A DNA stretch of 64,000 nucleotides from Gnetum montanum (Eukaryota; Streptophyta; Gnetopsida; Gnetales; Gnetaceae): assembly GCA_015680685.1 (NCBI GenBank), contig MNCI01030432.1, positions 79,614 through 143,613 on the forward strand, written 5' to 3'. Shown one piece after another: positions 11,838 to 24,680 of this stretch. The translations under genes were made by a program, and so were the position numbers. The stretch's first letter is position 1. Every line of letters begins with the position of its first letter. The notes below the pieces were generated by a model, which made no database searches, had not been told where the DNA came from, and saw only the letters and a list, made by a program, of their open reading frames with translations.

Positions 11838-12991
11838 CACCTTAACATACAAGGAATTGGAAATTACATTATCAACTTACTTAATAACAAGATTATATCC
11901 ATCACTGATGTTTTCTATGCACCAAATCTCACATATCCTCTTATCTCAATAGGACAAATGACCAAGAAAGTAATCAAAGTCAACTTCAAAGATGACCGTT
12001 GCATTATTAAAAAGAAAAATAAAGAACAAAAGTCTATACTAATAGAATTCATTGCATAGACTATATTTACTTTGATCTAAAAAGAAATATCATTCAAGAT
12101 AATAACTAAACCATCATTCAGGTTAGTACTTTAGAAAAAGAAACACATAAAGACCTATATTAAGGCATTTCCAAGTATCAAACAAAAAATGAATAGGAAG
12201 CCAAAATTTTACACAAAATATTAAGATACACCTCTTACAATAAACTAGAAAAATGACAAAGTTAATGAAATTAATAGAAATTCAAATCAAATATACTCCC
12301 AAAGAAAAATGTAAAATATGCATTTAAGACAAGAAAACTAATAGTCCTCACATAAAAACCACATGAAAAAAAGTCCTCTTAATCTTCTCTACAAGGCTCT
12401 TATTGAACCTATGCCTATCACCTCAATAGGATGAGCTAATTATACACTTATCATTGTAGATGATTTCTAAAGACATACCTAGACATACAACATGAAGAAT
12501 AAGGTTGAGGCAATAATCAAGTTCAGAGATATACTATGTTCTTATCCATCAAAGCCATTAGATTAGATAGAGAGGGACAATTTATCAATCAATAATTCAA
12601 AGATTTTTGAACTCATCAAGGTAATTTTTATCAAACCACATATGGATATATTCCATAATCAAATGGCATTATAAAAAATTAAAATAGAGCCTTCCAAGAC
12701 ATGGTAAGATTTCTTCTTAAAAATGTTCAAATCTCTCATAATTTTTAGAGCATGGGCATAAATCTAGCAACCTACATTATTGATAGAATAAACAGTATCA
12801 ACAATAAAGAAAATTCCTCCTATAAACTCTTCTATAAAAATCCAAATCAAAAACAAAAAAGAACATTTGAACATTATTATTATGTCAAAATTCCAAAGCA
12901 ATTCATAGATAAATTGGACAATAGAGGAAAGAAATGCAATTTTCATGATATGATACTAAGACAAGTGGATACACTTACTATGATCTCATAG
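11838..12991 (+). pseudogene. Copia GAG-pre-integrase and integrase relic (H)
   Basis: Near 11838-12010 the frame reads NIQGIGNYII, then VFYAPNLTYPLISIGQMT, the conserved block before copia integrase. Near 12410-12600 it reads MPITSIG and LIIVDDF, where the first catalytic Asp region of a DDE integrase lies, with several stops. The piece at 12752-12991 (79 codons) is the C-terminal part, with LATYIIDRIN, FYKNPN and KIPKQFIDKLDNRGKKCNF. The zinc-finger part was not recognised. Confidence 0.7.
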
Positions 12992-13439
12992 AGAAAAAAT
13001 GACACTCATCTAGAGATGTCATTTTTATAGAAAATCAATTTTACATTAAATATTTTCAAAACTAAAATGAAAGGATAGAAGTACAAAATAATCCCAAACT
13101 ATGGGTAAAAAGAAATCACCCTCAATATCAAAAGTTAGATAATAACTTTGAGAGAAGAAAAAATAGATCTAATGCCATTGACAACATAGCATACTCATCT
13201 CTCTTTCTAGAATCAAAGAATATAAAAGAAGCATGTAGAAAAAAAGCATAGAAAGAACCTATAAACAGAGAATATGAAGCCATTATAAAAAGAAAACATG
13301 AAAAATATTGAATAGACCAAAAGGAAAAAAGATAATCAATTGTAAATGATTATACATGACCAAACTCAATGAAAAAGAGTCATCAAACATAAAGCAAAAA
13401 TAGTTGCAAGGGGTTTCAAACAAATGAAGCACATAGACT

Positions 13440-13960
13440 ATAAATAAAATTTTGCTCTAGTATCTAGATTTGAAACTATCAAATTTATTCTCTTATTTTT
13501 TGCTTATCATAAACTTAAATTACCTTATATGGATGTAAAATTAGCTTTTCAAGATGGTAGTATCAATAAAGAAGTATATGTTTATCAACCAAAATGATAC
13601 ATATCAAAGGTAAGGAAGACAAAGTGTGCAAATTAAATAAAGCCTTATATGGCCTAAAAAAAGTTCTAAGAGCTTAGGTCTCTATAATTAATGACTATAT
13701 TCTAAAGAAAGGATACTTATCTTACATGTTTAAGCCAACACTATACTATAAAAATGATAATAAGCAATTCATAATAATCTCTCTCTATGTAGATGATCTC
13801 ATCTTCATAGGCATAAATGATGAACTAATATAGGACTTTAAGATAAACATGAAGAATGAATTTGAAACAAAAGACCAAAGGGAGCTAAAGTATTTTCTTG
13901 GGATACAAGTTGACCAAGATAAGAAGGGAATAAAAATTCATCAAATAAAATATGTAACAG
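13440..13960 (+). pseudogene. Copia reverse transcriptase relic (H)
   Basis: The region reads SRFETIKFILLFFAYHKLKL, then YMDVKLAF and INKEVYVYQP, matching the copia RT block with the first catalytic Asp in MDVK. At about 13770-13800 it reads SLYVDDLIFIG, the YVDD active-site motif. Frameshifts and stops lie between these motifs. Confidence 0.75.
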
Positions 13961-14049
13961 TCATTTTAGAAAGGTAAAAAATTAATAAAGAAAAAAACAT
14001 CAATATTCCTCTCCTTTACAACCTATGTTTAAAGAATAAAGATAACAAA

Positions 14050-14520
14050 ACCATAGTTGATGCCACTTTATATAGAAGCATGATTGGAGCACTTAGATTT
14101 TTTTGCCATACTAGACCATACCTAGAAGTTGCTACCTCTCTTTTATCAAGATTTGTGCAAGAACATAAATAATCTTATATCTATGATCTTATCCATGTAT
14201 TGAGATATGTAAAAGGCACATCCTCTCATGGAATTAGTTACACCAAAGGAGATGAACAATTTCATGCTTATTTGGATGTTTATTGGGAAGGAGACCATAA
14301 TGATAGAAAATATTAATTAGGATCAATAATATTCCATGGAAATACTGTTGTATATTAAAAAGAAAAAATAAGAATCCATCCATGTTTCAAATTATGAAGC
14401 AGAATTTATTATCATGAAAGAATGATGGGCAAGCTTAACTAAATTATTTATGAATGGTGTCAATGAGATATGATTTTTGTGTGCTCATTGTTCCTTGATA
14501 AATCATCAATAGGTGATCAA
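14050..14520 (+). pseudogene. Copia RNase H relic (H)
   Basis: Motifs in order are ATLYRSMIGALRFF, then TRPYLEVATSLLSRFVQEH, VLRYVKGTSSHGISY, and LDVYWEGDHNDRKY, all typical of the copia RNase H domain after RT. The acidic WEGD position is kept. Stops at about 14170 and 14310 break the frame. Confidence 0.7.
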
Positions 14521-14551
14521 CTCCATTAATTTTAAATTGCTACATATACAG

Positions 14552-14968
14552 GTGGCTAGTGATAATCTTGCAAATTTTATTTTGTTTAACTCTTAGGAAA
14601 GATAAGTCCACCTCATTGTAGCCATTCATTGAAGGTATTATTATCCCATGTGATCTATGACTATGAACAAAAGACATAGCAATCTTTGTAAAATCATATT
14701 CAATATCATCTTACCTTTTTGAAATGATATATTTGTACTACCTCTCTTCCTTACAAGCATGTTCAAAATCTTCATTGAATTTCTTATCTTCTAACTTATA
14801 TATGTATCTAACCTAAATCAATTTTAGTTTAATTTCTTCATCATTTCTTCCCAAATCATATTTTACATCTCTAAAAGGATATTGTAGTAGTAATTTTGTA
14901 TAACAATAATCTATCCATTTTTCCTCTCCTACTCTTGGAGGTACTCTAAATCTATTAGAGTTTTCCAT
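14552..14968 (-). pseudogene. Unrecognised minus-strand ORF relic
   Basis: From an ATG at 14966-14968 one frame runs about 139 codons (start MENSNRFRVPPRVGEEKW) with only three internal stops, before a stop near 14552. The frame can be followed upstream to about 15050. It opposes copia relic H and agrees with the direction of element G, so it may be an N-terminal piece of a G protein separated by H. I do not recognise the family. Confidence 0.35.
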
Positions 14969-15060
14969 CCTACTAAATCATGTATGATTAAAAGAACCCC
15001 TCTTTAGCATACTATGCTCATCTTTGTTAAATAAATCATTCACAGCATAAATGGTGACCA

Positions 15061-15790
15061 ACTAATAAAGTAGGAATAAAAATAACAAACAAAATACAAG
15101 ATAAAAAAAAAATTTAATATTAATTATAAGCATTTTGATGGGTATGCCTAACAAATCTTATTTCCCCCAAGTCGGTACTCACATAGTATAATGCTACTCT
15201 ACCAATCAGAGCATCTTATTTAAAGTATTTCAACCTATAGAAGCTATAATAAATCTGCCTATTGTTTCTACACATAAATTACTAAAGTATAACTCAAGTT
15301 ATATTCCTTTCATAGATTCAAAGGATTTACTAGGTAGGCATAAGTACGTACAATCACGCTTTCCTTGTAAACGCATTCCTACTTAGCCTCTTATTCCTCT
15401 CTTCTACTAATGACTTTGTAAGTCTACAATAAAAAACAAAGCACATTCATAAAAATTTTACCTATAATATATATAGGTCTATATTAATTATGTTGGGTAA
15501 GACTAGAATCAAACAACTTGTTTGATGCTTACTATATAAGAGTGTCTTCATTTGTGATGATGTTACCAAAGGCATCATGCACATCTTCAGTTTAACTTGT
15601 AATGGAATCCACTATTTTGAGATTCTTCAGAATAAGTTCCTCACCAATTTTTTCCAACCCCTTTATGTATTCCTTTAATTGGTGCTACTATTGAACTTAG
15701 CATACTTGAGCTAGAACTAGAGCTATAGGAGGCATATAATCTCTTTGTAGATGTGGAATCATGAAGCAACATTGTTATTGCACTATGGAC
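15061..15790. other. Non-coding stretch; A-box-like tRNA remnant only
   Basis: I see no coding frame. On the minus strand near 15175-15215 GCTCTGATTGGTAGAGTA resembles a tRNA D-arm/A box, but no matching B box or acceptor stem follows, so no tRNA gene is called. The start near 15063 could be an LTR edge of G. Confidence 0.25.
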
Positions 15791-15792
15791 AA

Positions 15793-15925
15793 AATATTAT
15801 TTAGCGTTACTGATAACCTTTTCCTAGAGTGTTATAGGAAAAAATATTATATTTAACTAATAACCTCTCCCTAGAGTGTTATGGACAAAATATTATATTT
15901 AACATTATTGATCTATGACTATTAG
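15793..15925. repeat. Three-copy tandem repeat of about 50 bp
   Basis: The block (GACA)AAATATTAT followed by a TTA..TAACCT..CCTAGAGTGTTAT segment occurs twice in full and once in part. It lies next to the LTR-like segment at 15945. No function is visible. Confidence 0.55.
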
Positions 15926-15944
15926 TTGGCCTCTCGTCCAAAAC

Positions 15945-16020
15945 TATCGTATTTCTTTACTTATATTGAAGTTTAATATTACTATTACATATGTTACACA
16001 TTCAAACGTTAACTCTTTTG
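15945..16020. repeat. LTR-like segment of old element K, paralogous to the E insertion site
   Basis: This segment (CTTTACTTATATTGAAG, then AATATTACTATTACAT) matches the sequence obtained by joining 17625-17655 to 61481-61515. The two are probably LTR halves of one old element; a primer-site-like TCTAATACCA at 17531-17540 supports an LTR start near 17545. It shows the site as it was before E inserted. Confidence 0.45.
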
Positions 16021-17544
16021 ATAACTTTGTTATTTCAAAGCATATAACTAAGACTACACAAATTTTTTTCAATAATACAAGTTATTTATAGAACTATTTA
16101 CTATTATATATGTTGACGTTTATCAATTTTGCAATGAATCTCATTAATATTAAATAAGAATTTTATCTATAACTATTGTCCTCCAACTCTATATTGTATA
16201 AACATTTTTAAAAATTATAGTTACTAGAAGAAACAAATGTTTCCATTAATTACAAATAAATGTTCCAAACCATTTTAAATAGTAATAGGAAATCATTAAC
16301 CACTCAAACATATTCTAGGAAGAGTTTCAAGCTTAACTCATTATATGAATCATAAATCGCTAACAAAATCATTTTTTATTTCCTTAGAGAAAGTTTATAC
16401 ATCGAATTCACTAGCAACATATATATCCAAATCATAATTCCAAATAGTTCTATCTTACTTGAAATGCCCACATAAAAACCAATTTGATTGGAAATGACTT
16501 TTTCATTATAATGAAGGATAATGCCTCCTAAAATTCTTACAATCAAAATTTGAAGATGAAGTATATAAAAAATTACACTATGTTTGCAACTATTAGAGTC
16601 TATTTTTATGTCTTTAGGATAACTCTAATTATATCAAGATCATTTAGGTATGAGAAAATTTAACATATAACTTGTTCATTAAGCAATTCATTAATATATA
16701 TATATTTCATAATAATATCATTCACATTCTAAATTTATTCATAATACCCTTAATCTTTTTACAAATCTTTACTTCGTAACATATTTCTATTTTTCTCTTT
16801 TTTCTTAGCTAAATCCTCATGATGTCTATCTTTGTCTATTACTCATGATAGGTCTAGTGAAAATCACTTGAATAGTCTTATGTGAGCTAGGCCTTCTTAA
16901 GCTCCTCAAAGATCTACAACATCACATATTATGGACTATTACCTCAATTGTAGCCTATCTATTCTTTTTGGTAATTTTCTTTTTTCACCATAACCTTCTG
17001 AATGGCCTTCTATTCCTCTTTAAGATACTAGACTCGAATGGTTCATCTTGGATCTTTTTGTCCTATTTAGGAAATTGAATCCTTCATTACTTCTTTCCCT
17101 CATGAATCATTTGATAACCTTCTAGCTTTTTATATTGTCATTATGATTTCATGGATCGTAATGACTCCTCTTTCTTTATTATACTTCTTATTGCTGACTA
17201 CTTTTACTTGGATATGTATCTTAACTCCATATAATTTTGATTTGGAATGTCTTCTGTGTAATGCTTCATCCAATATCTTCTTTTATGATTCATCATAATT
17301 TTCTCATACTTCTTTCCTTTTATCTTTTTTTTTATTTCTTACAACTTATTATTCTTTTTTCCTACACAAATTTTTCGTAACTTGTTTCTTGGCTACTTAT
17401 GTTCTATGGGTACAATTGTAATGTTTTATACAATAAGTCATATCTTTTTATTACAACTTGTTCAAAATTGATTATAAACAACCTTAGATCATTGTGAAAT
17501 TGATGATTGTACATTGTGATATGATTATATTCTAATACCAACTA
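16021..17544. other. AT-rich interior of relic K, no gene recognised
   Basis: No frame is open beyond short chance stretches, and no retroelement motif could be read on either strand. It is probably the decayed interior between the two K LTR remnants. Confidence 0.3.
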
Positions 17545-17655
17545 TGACAACAACATAACAAAATGTGCTAAATATGTGCATTAATTAAAACTATTACATA
17601 AATGTTGGTACAACTATCATATTCCTTTACTTATATTGAAGTTTAATATTAATAT

Positions 17656-18030
17656 TGTGGATTGAGAACTTAGAAAGGGGTTTCAATAAGTTTCCCAATT
17701 AAAATTGCACTAGCCACACAAACACACCAAATTTTATGTGGTTCCTCAACTTGGGTATGTCCACACTTAGAGGGTAGAATTTGTGCATACCTTCAGACTT
17801 TGTTTCCTCAAAAAAATATGGTTTGAAGGACACCACATCCTCTATAAGCTTTGAGCTCCACTCTAGAGTGTTTCATCACTATGAAACCACTCAATCCCAA
17901 AAGGTCCTAACAAGCTCAAAATATGATTTAAAGGATCCATAACCTTTACAAATTTGAGCTCTTCTTCGAAGTGTTTTGACACAACAAAATGACTCAATCC
18001 TACAAAATCCCAACAAGCTTATTACAGACC
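17656..18030 (-). repeat. Element E 3' LTR, first piece
   Basis: It aligns to the start of the right LTR (60422 onward), sharing the AACTTAGAAAGGGG region, the CTAGCCACACAAACACACC block and AACAAGCT, then stops where element B begins. The rest resumes at 48562. Confidence 0.8.
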
Positions 18031-18849
18031 TAATGAGAAACAAGTAGACCCTATGCCCAACCATACAATTCATTAAGTGTTCATGAGTAATCTAGTCAAA
18101 TTCCATGGACTTATAGCCTTCTGAGTACACTAGTCTCAAGGAAGTGAAACTGACCATTGTAATCGTTGTCTTCCCAATTACACTTGTGAAATGCAAAGGT
18201 ATGGTTAACTACAATTGGGGCATATGATTTTTATCATTTTTATGTTTTATGTTTTAAGTCACCTAAGGATAAAGAATAATGAATAAAATAAAATAATTAA
18301 ATTGCTAATTTAATCTAATACACCTAACCAATCCTAACATAAGCATCTGTTCCCACTTGTCGTACACGTCCTAAACATGTTTAACACTACTAGGTTACTA
18401 AACATTAAGCATTACTAGGATTACCAAGCACTTAGCATATTCTCTAAGTGATCATACTTATGTGCTTAATTAATCACTATTTAGTCTAGCTTCATTTAGC
18501 TTAATTACTTAAAGCATTAAAGAAAATTGCAGAAAATGTTAAATGCATAAAAAAACTATTAATCTATTTCAAAGTGTTGCAAGGTTTATCAAAAAGCTCA
18601 TCTTTATTATCGCACACACTATCGTTCTTAGGTACAATAGTGCTCAAATAAAGATCCATACACTCCTTAACTTCTACTGCAAGCACTTAGAAAAATATCT
18701 TAACTTTCAAATGACAAAACTACAAGAGCTTCACTATAACTATGACAAAAGATTCCATACACACGGTGGGTGAGCGCATATTTATAGGAAAAAATAGACC
18801 TATGTTAATGAGGCCTCATTGATGAGATCCAAGAAAATATGACTCATCA
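18031..18849 (-). repeat. Element B 3' LTR
   Basis: It begins TAATGAG (TGATGAG in D), contains the AGTAGACCCTATG..CCAAC block and GCATATTTATAGG, and ends GACTCATCA. It is followed on the plus strand by tacccccat, the complement of a G-rich polypurine tract. A 76-codon open frame at 18543-18773 is judged spurious. Confidence 0.8.
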
Positions 18850-19108
18850 TACCCCCATGAATGAATGAAAACTCATCCTTGAGTGAACAAAAAAAAGAAC
18901 AACTTTCTTACAAAATTTTGGAAATGTATGGGATTATTAACTAACTATTTACATACACAAACACAACACACATGGACAAACACTAAGTGCTTGAGTGTAT
19001 AGAATTACAATCATTACAAAATGTTTGATGTTTAGGATAACAAAATTGAACACTAGTAGAAAAATAACAAACAAAATTCCTCTGATGACATGAAGAAAAG
19101 AAATAAGT

Positions 19109-21974
19109 TCAAGTGGTCGCACGTAGTGGAGGCTCTAGAGGCTCCAAAGGACCTTCTTCTACTTTAGGTGCACATGGTGGTTGAGCTGGTTGTGATTATC
19201 CTGCAGCAACTACAACTTCTAGCAAAAGATTGAAGGTAGTTAATAGTGCCTTCATCTTCTCCTCCTTACTCCTAGGATCATTTACATTCCACACTGCATC
19301 ATAAATATGGGCCAATGTGGAAATATCCCAAGGATAGGACATTACTAGGAACAACTCCTTCACATTAATGAACTAGGTAGCAAAAAGTTTACATTCAAAA
19401 TCGACCACCTTTACTGCATTCTACAGCTCCTAATAGTCACTCAGTCTTCTAGTTAGGTTCTCAATTATATACCATAGAAAGATGGAGCACTACCTAAGAA
19501 CATCAAGTTTTGCATTTTCCACCTCAAGCTTCTACTTGGTGTCTTTCTGATGCTTGAACTTAGCCTTATACAACAAGTATGAACTGGCCATCCATTTCTC
19601 CAATTTAGACTGTGGTCATCTAGTAGTTAGCATTTCCAAATTTACATAACAAAAATTGGCAAGCTCTATGTACTTTTTCATCTCCTCAATCTGCAACTCC
19701 TTCATGCAAATCTTTGTCTTGTTGTAGTTATTAAGCCCATCAAAGATAGACTGCCAGACATCTCCTCCTTTCTTGAGTTGTTGGAGGGCCTCATTAACTT
19801 TTACTTTTGTCATCTAAATATGTTTTTCATTGATTCCTTTCTATATACCAACCTAATCTCTGTCATGATTTTAATTCTCTCAAATTTGAGACCCTCATTT
19901 TTTTAGGTGGCTACCTCTATTATAGATTTCTAATGAAGGGCTTAGGCTTCCTCCATGGAGAGATTTCTATTTTTGGCTATCAATCTCCTTAGTTTAATGT
20001 TTACTCTACCTAGATGCTCCTACTATTGATGAATGAAATCTTGCATTTGTTACTTTTGCACATCAACATTTCTTATGCAATGATTCTCTGTAGTTAAGGT
20101 GACATTTTCTTGGTGAGTCTGATCTATGGCCTTTTGGATATTATGCATGGTAACATTAGGAAATGACTAATAAAAAATTACTATCTCATTTGCATCCTCA
20201 GCCTTCTTGAGCTTTTCCTAAAGCTATTGAAAACCTTCATCGTGAGTCAATGTAAGGTTGAGAAGCATAAGGTCAACAAGGCCAGCTCTTAATTCAGCAA
20301 CCTCTACAACTAGATGTTGGTTTTGAGCCTAAGCTATTTTGAGTTAGCCCTCCATGACAATGCATTTGTCCCTTACTTCCAACAACTCTGACTAGATTGC
20401 AATGATTTTATCCAAAAGATCAATGATATCCAGAATTGGTTGCCTGGCTCCTACTAGTCAGTCTAGCCACTCTTCATGCTAGGTTGCACTTAATTTGCTA
20501 CTAATTGTTCCTATGGACATTGGCACATCTTGTAGTGTAGAAATGTCTAGTACAAATGCTACAAGTGCATTTAATTCCTCAGTAATTCTATCAACAACCA
20601 TATCTACTATTATCTCCTACCCATGGTGTTGCATCACTAAGATAGTTATCCCCTCATCCTCCTCTAGATGCATCGAGAAAGTAGTGGCATTTCTAGATAT
20701 GTCTAGAAATTGTTGTTGTTGTGAGAGAGAGAGACCATTACCTCTCAAATGTTAGAATTCAATCTCGTGGAAAATTTCGTTCTTTGGCTTAAAAATACTA
20801 GTCCACCTTCCTCCATCTAGCTTATGGTTCAAGCCACTTCATTGAGGTGACTCATTGCTGGGTGATACATCGATGGATCAACACCACTCATTCCTACTCG
20901 CTACTGCCACTCTTGCAAGAGCTGCTCTTAAATCTCATGCATTTGTTCAAGGGTAGCATGAGACTCTAGCATTGTTTCATGGGTGAGCAATGGAGGTGGT
21001 GGTTGTTGATCCTCTTCCTTGGTTGTGGCAAGGGTCTTATCTTTCATCATTTCTACCGAAGAGGCAAAAAGAGTATGCCAAAGCATATCATTGGCATAGC
21101 AAACTATTCCTACCGTTTTGCATAATTTTTTGATAAGGTAGGGAAATGGAAAGGCCTTCCTTTCATGTTCATTTTCCTTAAATCACTTCTCTATCTCTAG
21201 ATAGATTTACTATGGAAGGTTCATAGGGAATTTTCCACCCAAAAAAACACACGCACGAGCAAAGAAGGTAGTCACCTTATTGGGCCTCACCAGCAAATTG
21301 AGGTGATAGGCTACTATCTTGAAATATACACACTCCACCAAGGTGAGTACACCATACTCCTTACATTCCACTCCATACCATCGCCACGTCCATTCTTTCT
21401 TTGCCTCTAGGTTTACTTGTGTAGAGATCTCTACTAGATTTGTTTTAATATTAGGCAACCCCAAGGCCTATGCAATAGCTTCCACTAAGTAGGATACTTG
21501 AATGTCCTTGAACTTCATAGTGGCTCCTACCTTCCTACCATTCCAGAAGAGATATGTCTCTCCCATGTACCAATCTCTACTAGAAGTGATGATTGGCCAC
21601 ATGGGAGAGTTCTGCAAGTACATCTTAACTTCTAGTGGAACATGTTACAAGAATGGTCCAAAGTTCAGTTCTTGGAGAACTAAATGTTGGATGTCACGAT
21701 GCTTGATCTGATCAAGGCATGCTTGAGTTAATGTGAGCTTAAGTCTTAGCACTGTTCTTGGTGCCTCATCTCGATGGGATTATTCCATTATGATTGCTTC
21801 CTTGAGAATCTATCAGACATATTCCACTTCAGGCTCCTCTCGAAGAGGTCCTATTTCATGAGCTTCTGCTACCTACTCTTGGGCTTACTCTTGCTACTTT
21901 CTTCCAACTCTTGGTCATTTGTCCCTTAGTTGAGATTGTCCTCCTTCCTACGGGCATTTCAGTCTAGGTGCCAT
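19109..21974 (-). pseudogene. Element B extra ORF3 (globular domain plus coiled coil)
   Basis: The start codon at 21972-21974 (MAPR) corresponds to MAPK of D, in the same frame as the open piece 21210-21464. That piece holds VYFKIVAYHLNLL and FFARACVFLGGKFPMNL, matching D. The rest is coiled-coil-like, including MKKYIELANFCYVNLEMLT (19616-19813), and the conserved C-terminus SYPWD...SKEEKMKALL ends LRATT at 19109. Stops are frequent. The N-terminal part loosely resembles the domain databases call 'putative plant transposon protein'; function unknown. Confidence 0.65.
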
Positions 21975-22403
21975 CTATAATCACAACTTGACCTAGGATT
22001 AGCACTTAATGTGTAACTTTGAATCATTTGGAATGCCTTATCTCTTTGGCTAGTTATACTTGGCTAAGTTGTGATCATGGTTGGTTTGATTATTTTAATA
22101 TTATTTGATTAGATAGGTTACCAGAGTGTGTTAGAATGGTTTAACTCACATAGGTTGATGATCTAATAGGATTTTATTCATTAAACCCATGGTAGAGTTA
22201 GAAACATTTTCTATCAAAAACCTAAGGTTTGTGACCCCCATGACATAAAGTGTACCTTTGGAAGCTACAGGGCTAAAGAATAGAGTAAATCAGACAAATG
22301 GTTTGAAAGTTATGAGCTCTAGAAGGTTTTGAGCTTTGAAAAATTGCAAAAACTCCCCTTATGTTTGAAGAAAATGGCAAAAAATTCCAAAGTGGTGGAT
22401 GCT

Positions 22404-22411
22404 ATTTATAC
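22404..22411 (-). promoter_or_regulatory. TATA-like box upstream of element B ORF3
   Basis: TATAAATA on the minus strand lies about 430 bp before the ORF3 start at 21974. The same box occurs 472 bp before ORF3 in D (54434-54441), in similar surroundings. Conservation in two diverged copies supports a functional origin; promoter activity is inference. Confidence 0.4.
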
Positions 22412-22837
22412 AATTTTTCCCATGCATTAACTAAGCCTTATCAATGGGGCCTAGTCAACGTGGTTAGCTACATCGATTGAGCCTAGACGATGTAACTATT
22501 GATCATGGTTGACTAAGTCAAAATTCAAAAAATATAAGGAGTTTTTGAATGAAATTAGAGTTAAATAGAAGCCCAAAAAGCCAAGAATATAATCAAATAC
22601 ATGAAATGGATTTAGAGTTCACAAAATATGGAGAATGATTGGAAACTACCTTAAGGAGCACATAATTGGATTCAACCGATGGGGAATGCAACATATTAAT
22701 TGCCAAAATGTCTAAGGATAAGGAACTTAACTAGTCCAACTAAGAGCTACACAAGTGGGTCCTCCCCATAGCAAACTTATGTCCTTTTTACCCTTGCATA
22801 ACCTCAACTAAGAAGTTCATGGATTCCCACCCCCCCC

Positions 22838-22843
22838 NNNNNN
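22838..22843. other. Assembly gap (six Ns) in a C homopolymer
   Basis: The Ns interrupt a run of C in the B spacer. The true length is unknown. Confidence 0.9.
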
Positions 22844-24164
22844 CCCCCCTCTCCCAGTTGATTAATGGTTATGAATAGCTAAGGACCAAAACTCAAAAAT
22901 CTACCTAAGAATTTTAACACATCAAACTAAAATATTAAATAAAAACATGAAAAATGATAGTGAGGTGAGTTATGTAGAGCATTGATGGATGAGATAAAGA
23001 ATGAAATGGATGTCCTAATCATTGTCACATGAAGTTCCTTGTGAATTTCATAGCTAAATGACCTGATAAAAAGTCCAACCATAGTCCAAACCAAAACCAA
23101 CCACTTTTAATAACTTCACATCACCACTCTAGGACCAATCTACCTACTCAAGACACAAAAATTACTCCCATAGATAACCACCATTCCTTATCTGAGAAGA
23201 AAAGAGAAGTAGGAATTAAGAAAGAGTTTTACTTAGAGGGGACATTTAGGCATGGATAACATGTTTTTCTAGTCCCATAGCCAATGCTTGTAGCCTATTT
23301 ATTTTGTCTAAGGGGTTTGCTTTGAATTCCCATCATGTTGTGTTTTTTTTCTCTTTGAACATTTTAAAATTTTTATGAATTTTTGGATGGAAACCACACC
23401 ATGCAAAAACTTATTCAGCTTCTTGTTATTGGTCAACATGAAATGATAAGAAATCCATGAAAACACACATGCACTCAAGCAAGTAGAGAGGCACAAAGAG
23501 TATTAAATCCCCTTGAAGTCACACTCTTTTCAAACCTTTGAATCTTTCTCAAGTTTGGAAACTACCAAGGTCACAAATTCATTAAAGTTTTATTAATGAA
23601 AAAGAGACCTCATACTTCCAAACCCATGAAAACCATAGAGTTGGTCAATGGCTAAAGGACATGGACTCACTACCTATTCCATGAAAAAGAAACTTGTCTT
23701 AGTCATTGGTCATAAAAATTTAAAATTAAAAACCAGACATTAGTATTCAAAAACATTAGGTACAAATCACCATTAGTAACTAGCTACATCACCACTAAGT
23801 CCTATTGATAATAAAGCACTTTTTTATTAGAAGGCAAGAAAAATTTAGATCAAAATAAGGTAAAGTATACAAGAAATTGTAAAAATATTCAAGAAAAATA
23901 AAACATACTAATGATGTTGTAAAACAAAAAATTTGGAAGAATAACAAGGTGTAAAATAAAAATGGTATAAAAACAAAGAAAGTGTAAAATAAAAAGCAAA
24001 AAAACTAAGGAGCCACTTAATAGATTAGCATGGATGATTATTTCCCCCACAATTAACTTGAAAGGAGGAGATATGAAAGATTGAGCATGGTTGTGCATCT
24101 AATGAGGTGTTGATTGCACTAACTTGTGTGGGCTCATGGAAAGGTTTAACTTGTTGTGTGTTGA

Positions 24165-24680
24165 CCAACTACTTTTTGTTTAGGCTCTCAAGTTTGTAAA
24201 TTAACATGGCCCTAGAAGAAAAAGTTTCACAAATGATGTAAGGCCCTTCCCACAACATTTGGAACTTAGCTTGTTGAGGTACATGTGTGGGATTCCAATA
24301 GAAAACCTTGTCTCTAGGTTGAAATTTCACTTTTATTATCCTAAGGTCATGGCATTGTTTACTGAATGCTTTATGCACTTCATTCAAGGATAAGGCCACC
24401 AATTAATTCTAATCTAGTACATTAAGGTTGATCAATCTCTCTTTTGTGCTAGGCTTAGGTCAAGTTTAAGGTCACAGGTTGTTGAAAGTATACAAAGCTT
24501 GAATTGAATTCGCAAAGTTGGTAATTTTTTATACACCAGCTCATTGGGAGAGTAGCCTATAGGGAGTTTTCATGTTTAGCAGTGTGCCCATAAGGCATCA
24601 TTAAGTTTTGTGATCTAGTCTCTCCTATATACGCTAATTGTTTTTGTTAAGATTTTCATGATCTTCCTATTAGTAACCTC
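24165..24680 (-). pseudogene. Element B integrase, C-terminal part after the C insertion
   Basis: The frame resumes with EVTNRKIMKILTK directly at the insertion, then LNDALWAH and PIGYSPNELVY, as in gypsy integrases. The C-terminal domain is the open piece at 24169-24402, with KFQPRDKVFYWNP and FQMLWEGPYIICETFSSRA, the usual DNA-binding domain after the core. It ends just before the B spacer. Confidence 0.75.
24676..24680. repeat. Target-site duplication of element C, left
   Basis: The sequence acctc is identical to 42127-42131. It contains the complement of the Glu codon of the B integrase active site. Confidence 0.9.

Larger units (their letters stand above)
11838..14540 (+). mobile_element. 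Element H: Ty1/copia pol relic
   Basis: Plus-strand copia order is visible: GAG-pre-integrase region (about 11838-12010), integrase (about 12400-12991), reverse transcriptase (about 13440-13960) and RNase H (about 14050-14520). The INT-before-RT order defines Ty1/copia. Many stops and frameshifts make it an old dead copy. I could not find its LTRs, primer site or gag, so the limits are those of recognisable coding sequence. Confidence 0.75.
3139..15060 (-). mobile_element. Element G: ancient Ty3/gypsy-like relic with upstream ORF
   Basis: Minus-strand coding relics are ordered as a coiled-coil ORF (8389 to about 4500) followed by a gag (about 4490-3900). Upstream of both lies a palindromic repeat array. 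The left part is replaced by element F and the right part is interrupted by copia relic H. A primer-site-like TTGGTCACC at about 15045-15062 followed by a start resembling B's LTR (TAATAAAG against TGATAAG) may mark the 5' LTR edge, but this is weak. An extra ORF before gag is known from Ogre elements. Edges are approximate. Confidence 0.35.
21975..24164 (-). other. Element B spacer between integrase and ORF3
   Basis: No long frame is open. It includes an assembly gap (22838-22843) in a C run, a block near 22745-22830 shared with D (54815-54900), and a TATAAATA on the minus strand at 22404-22411. It matches the region of D that begins right after the D gag tail. Confidence 0.5.

Noticed and set aside
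15175-15215. tRNA gene on the minus strand
   Set aside because: Only an A-box-like D-arm (GCTCTGATTGGTAGAGTA) is present; no B box, anticodon stem or acceptor stem can be completed.
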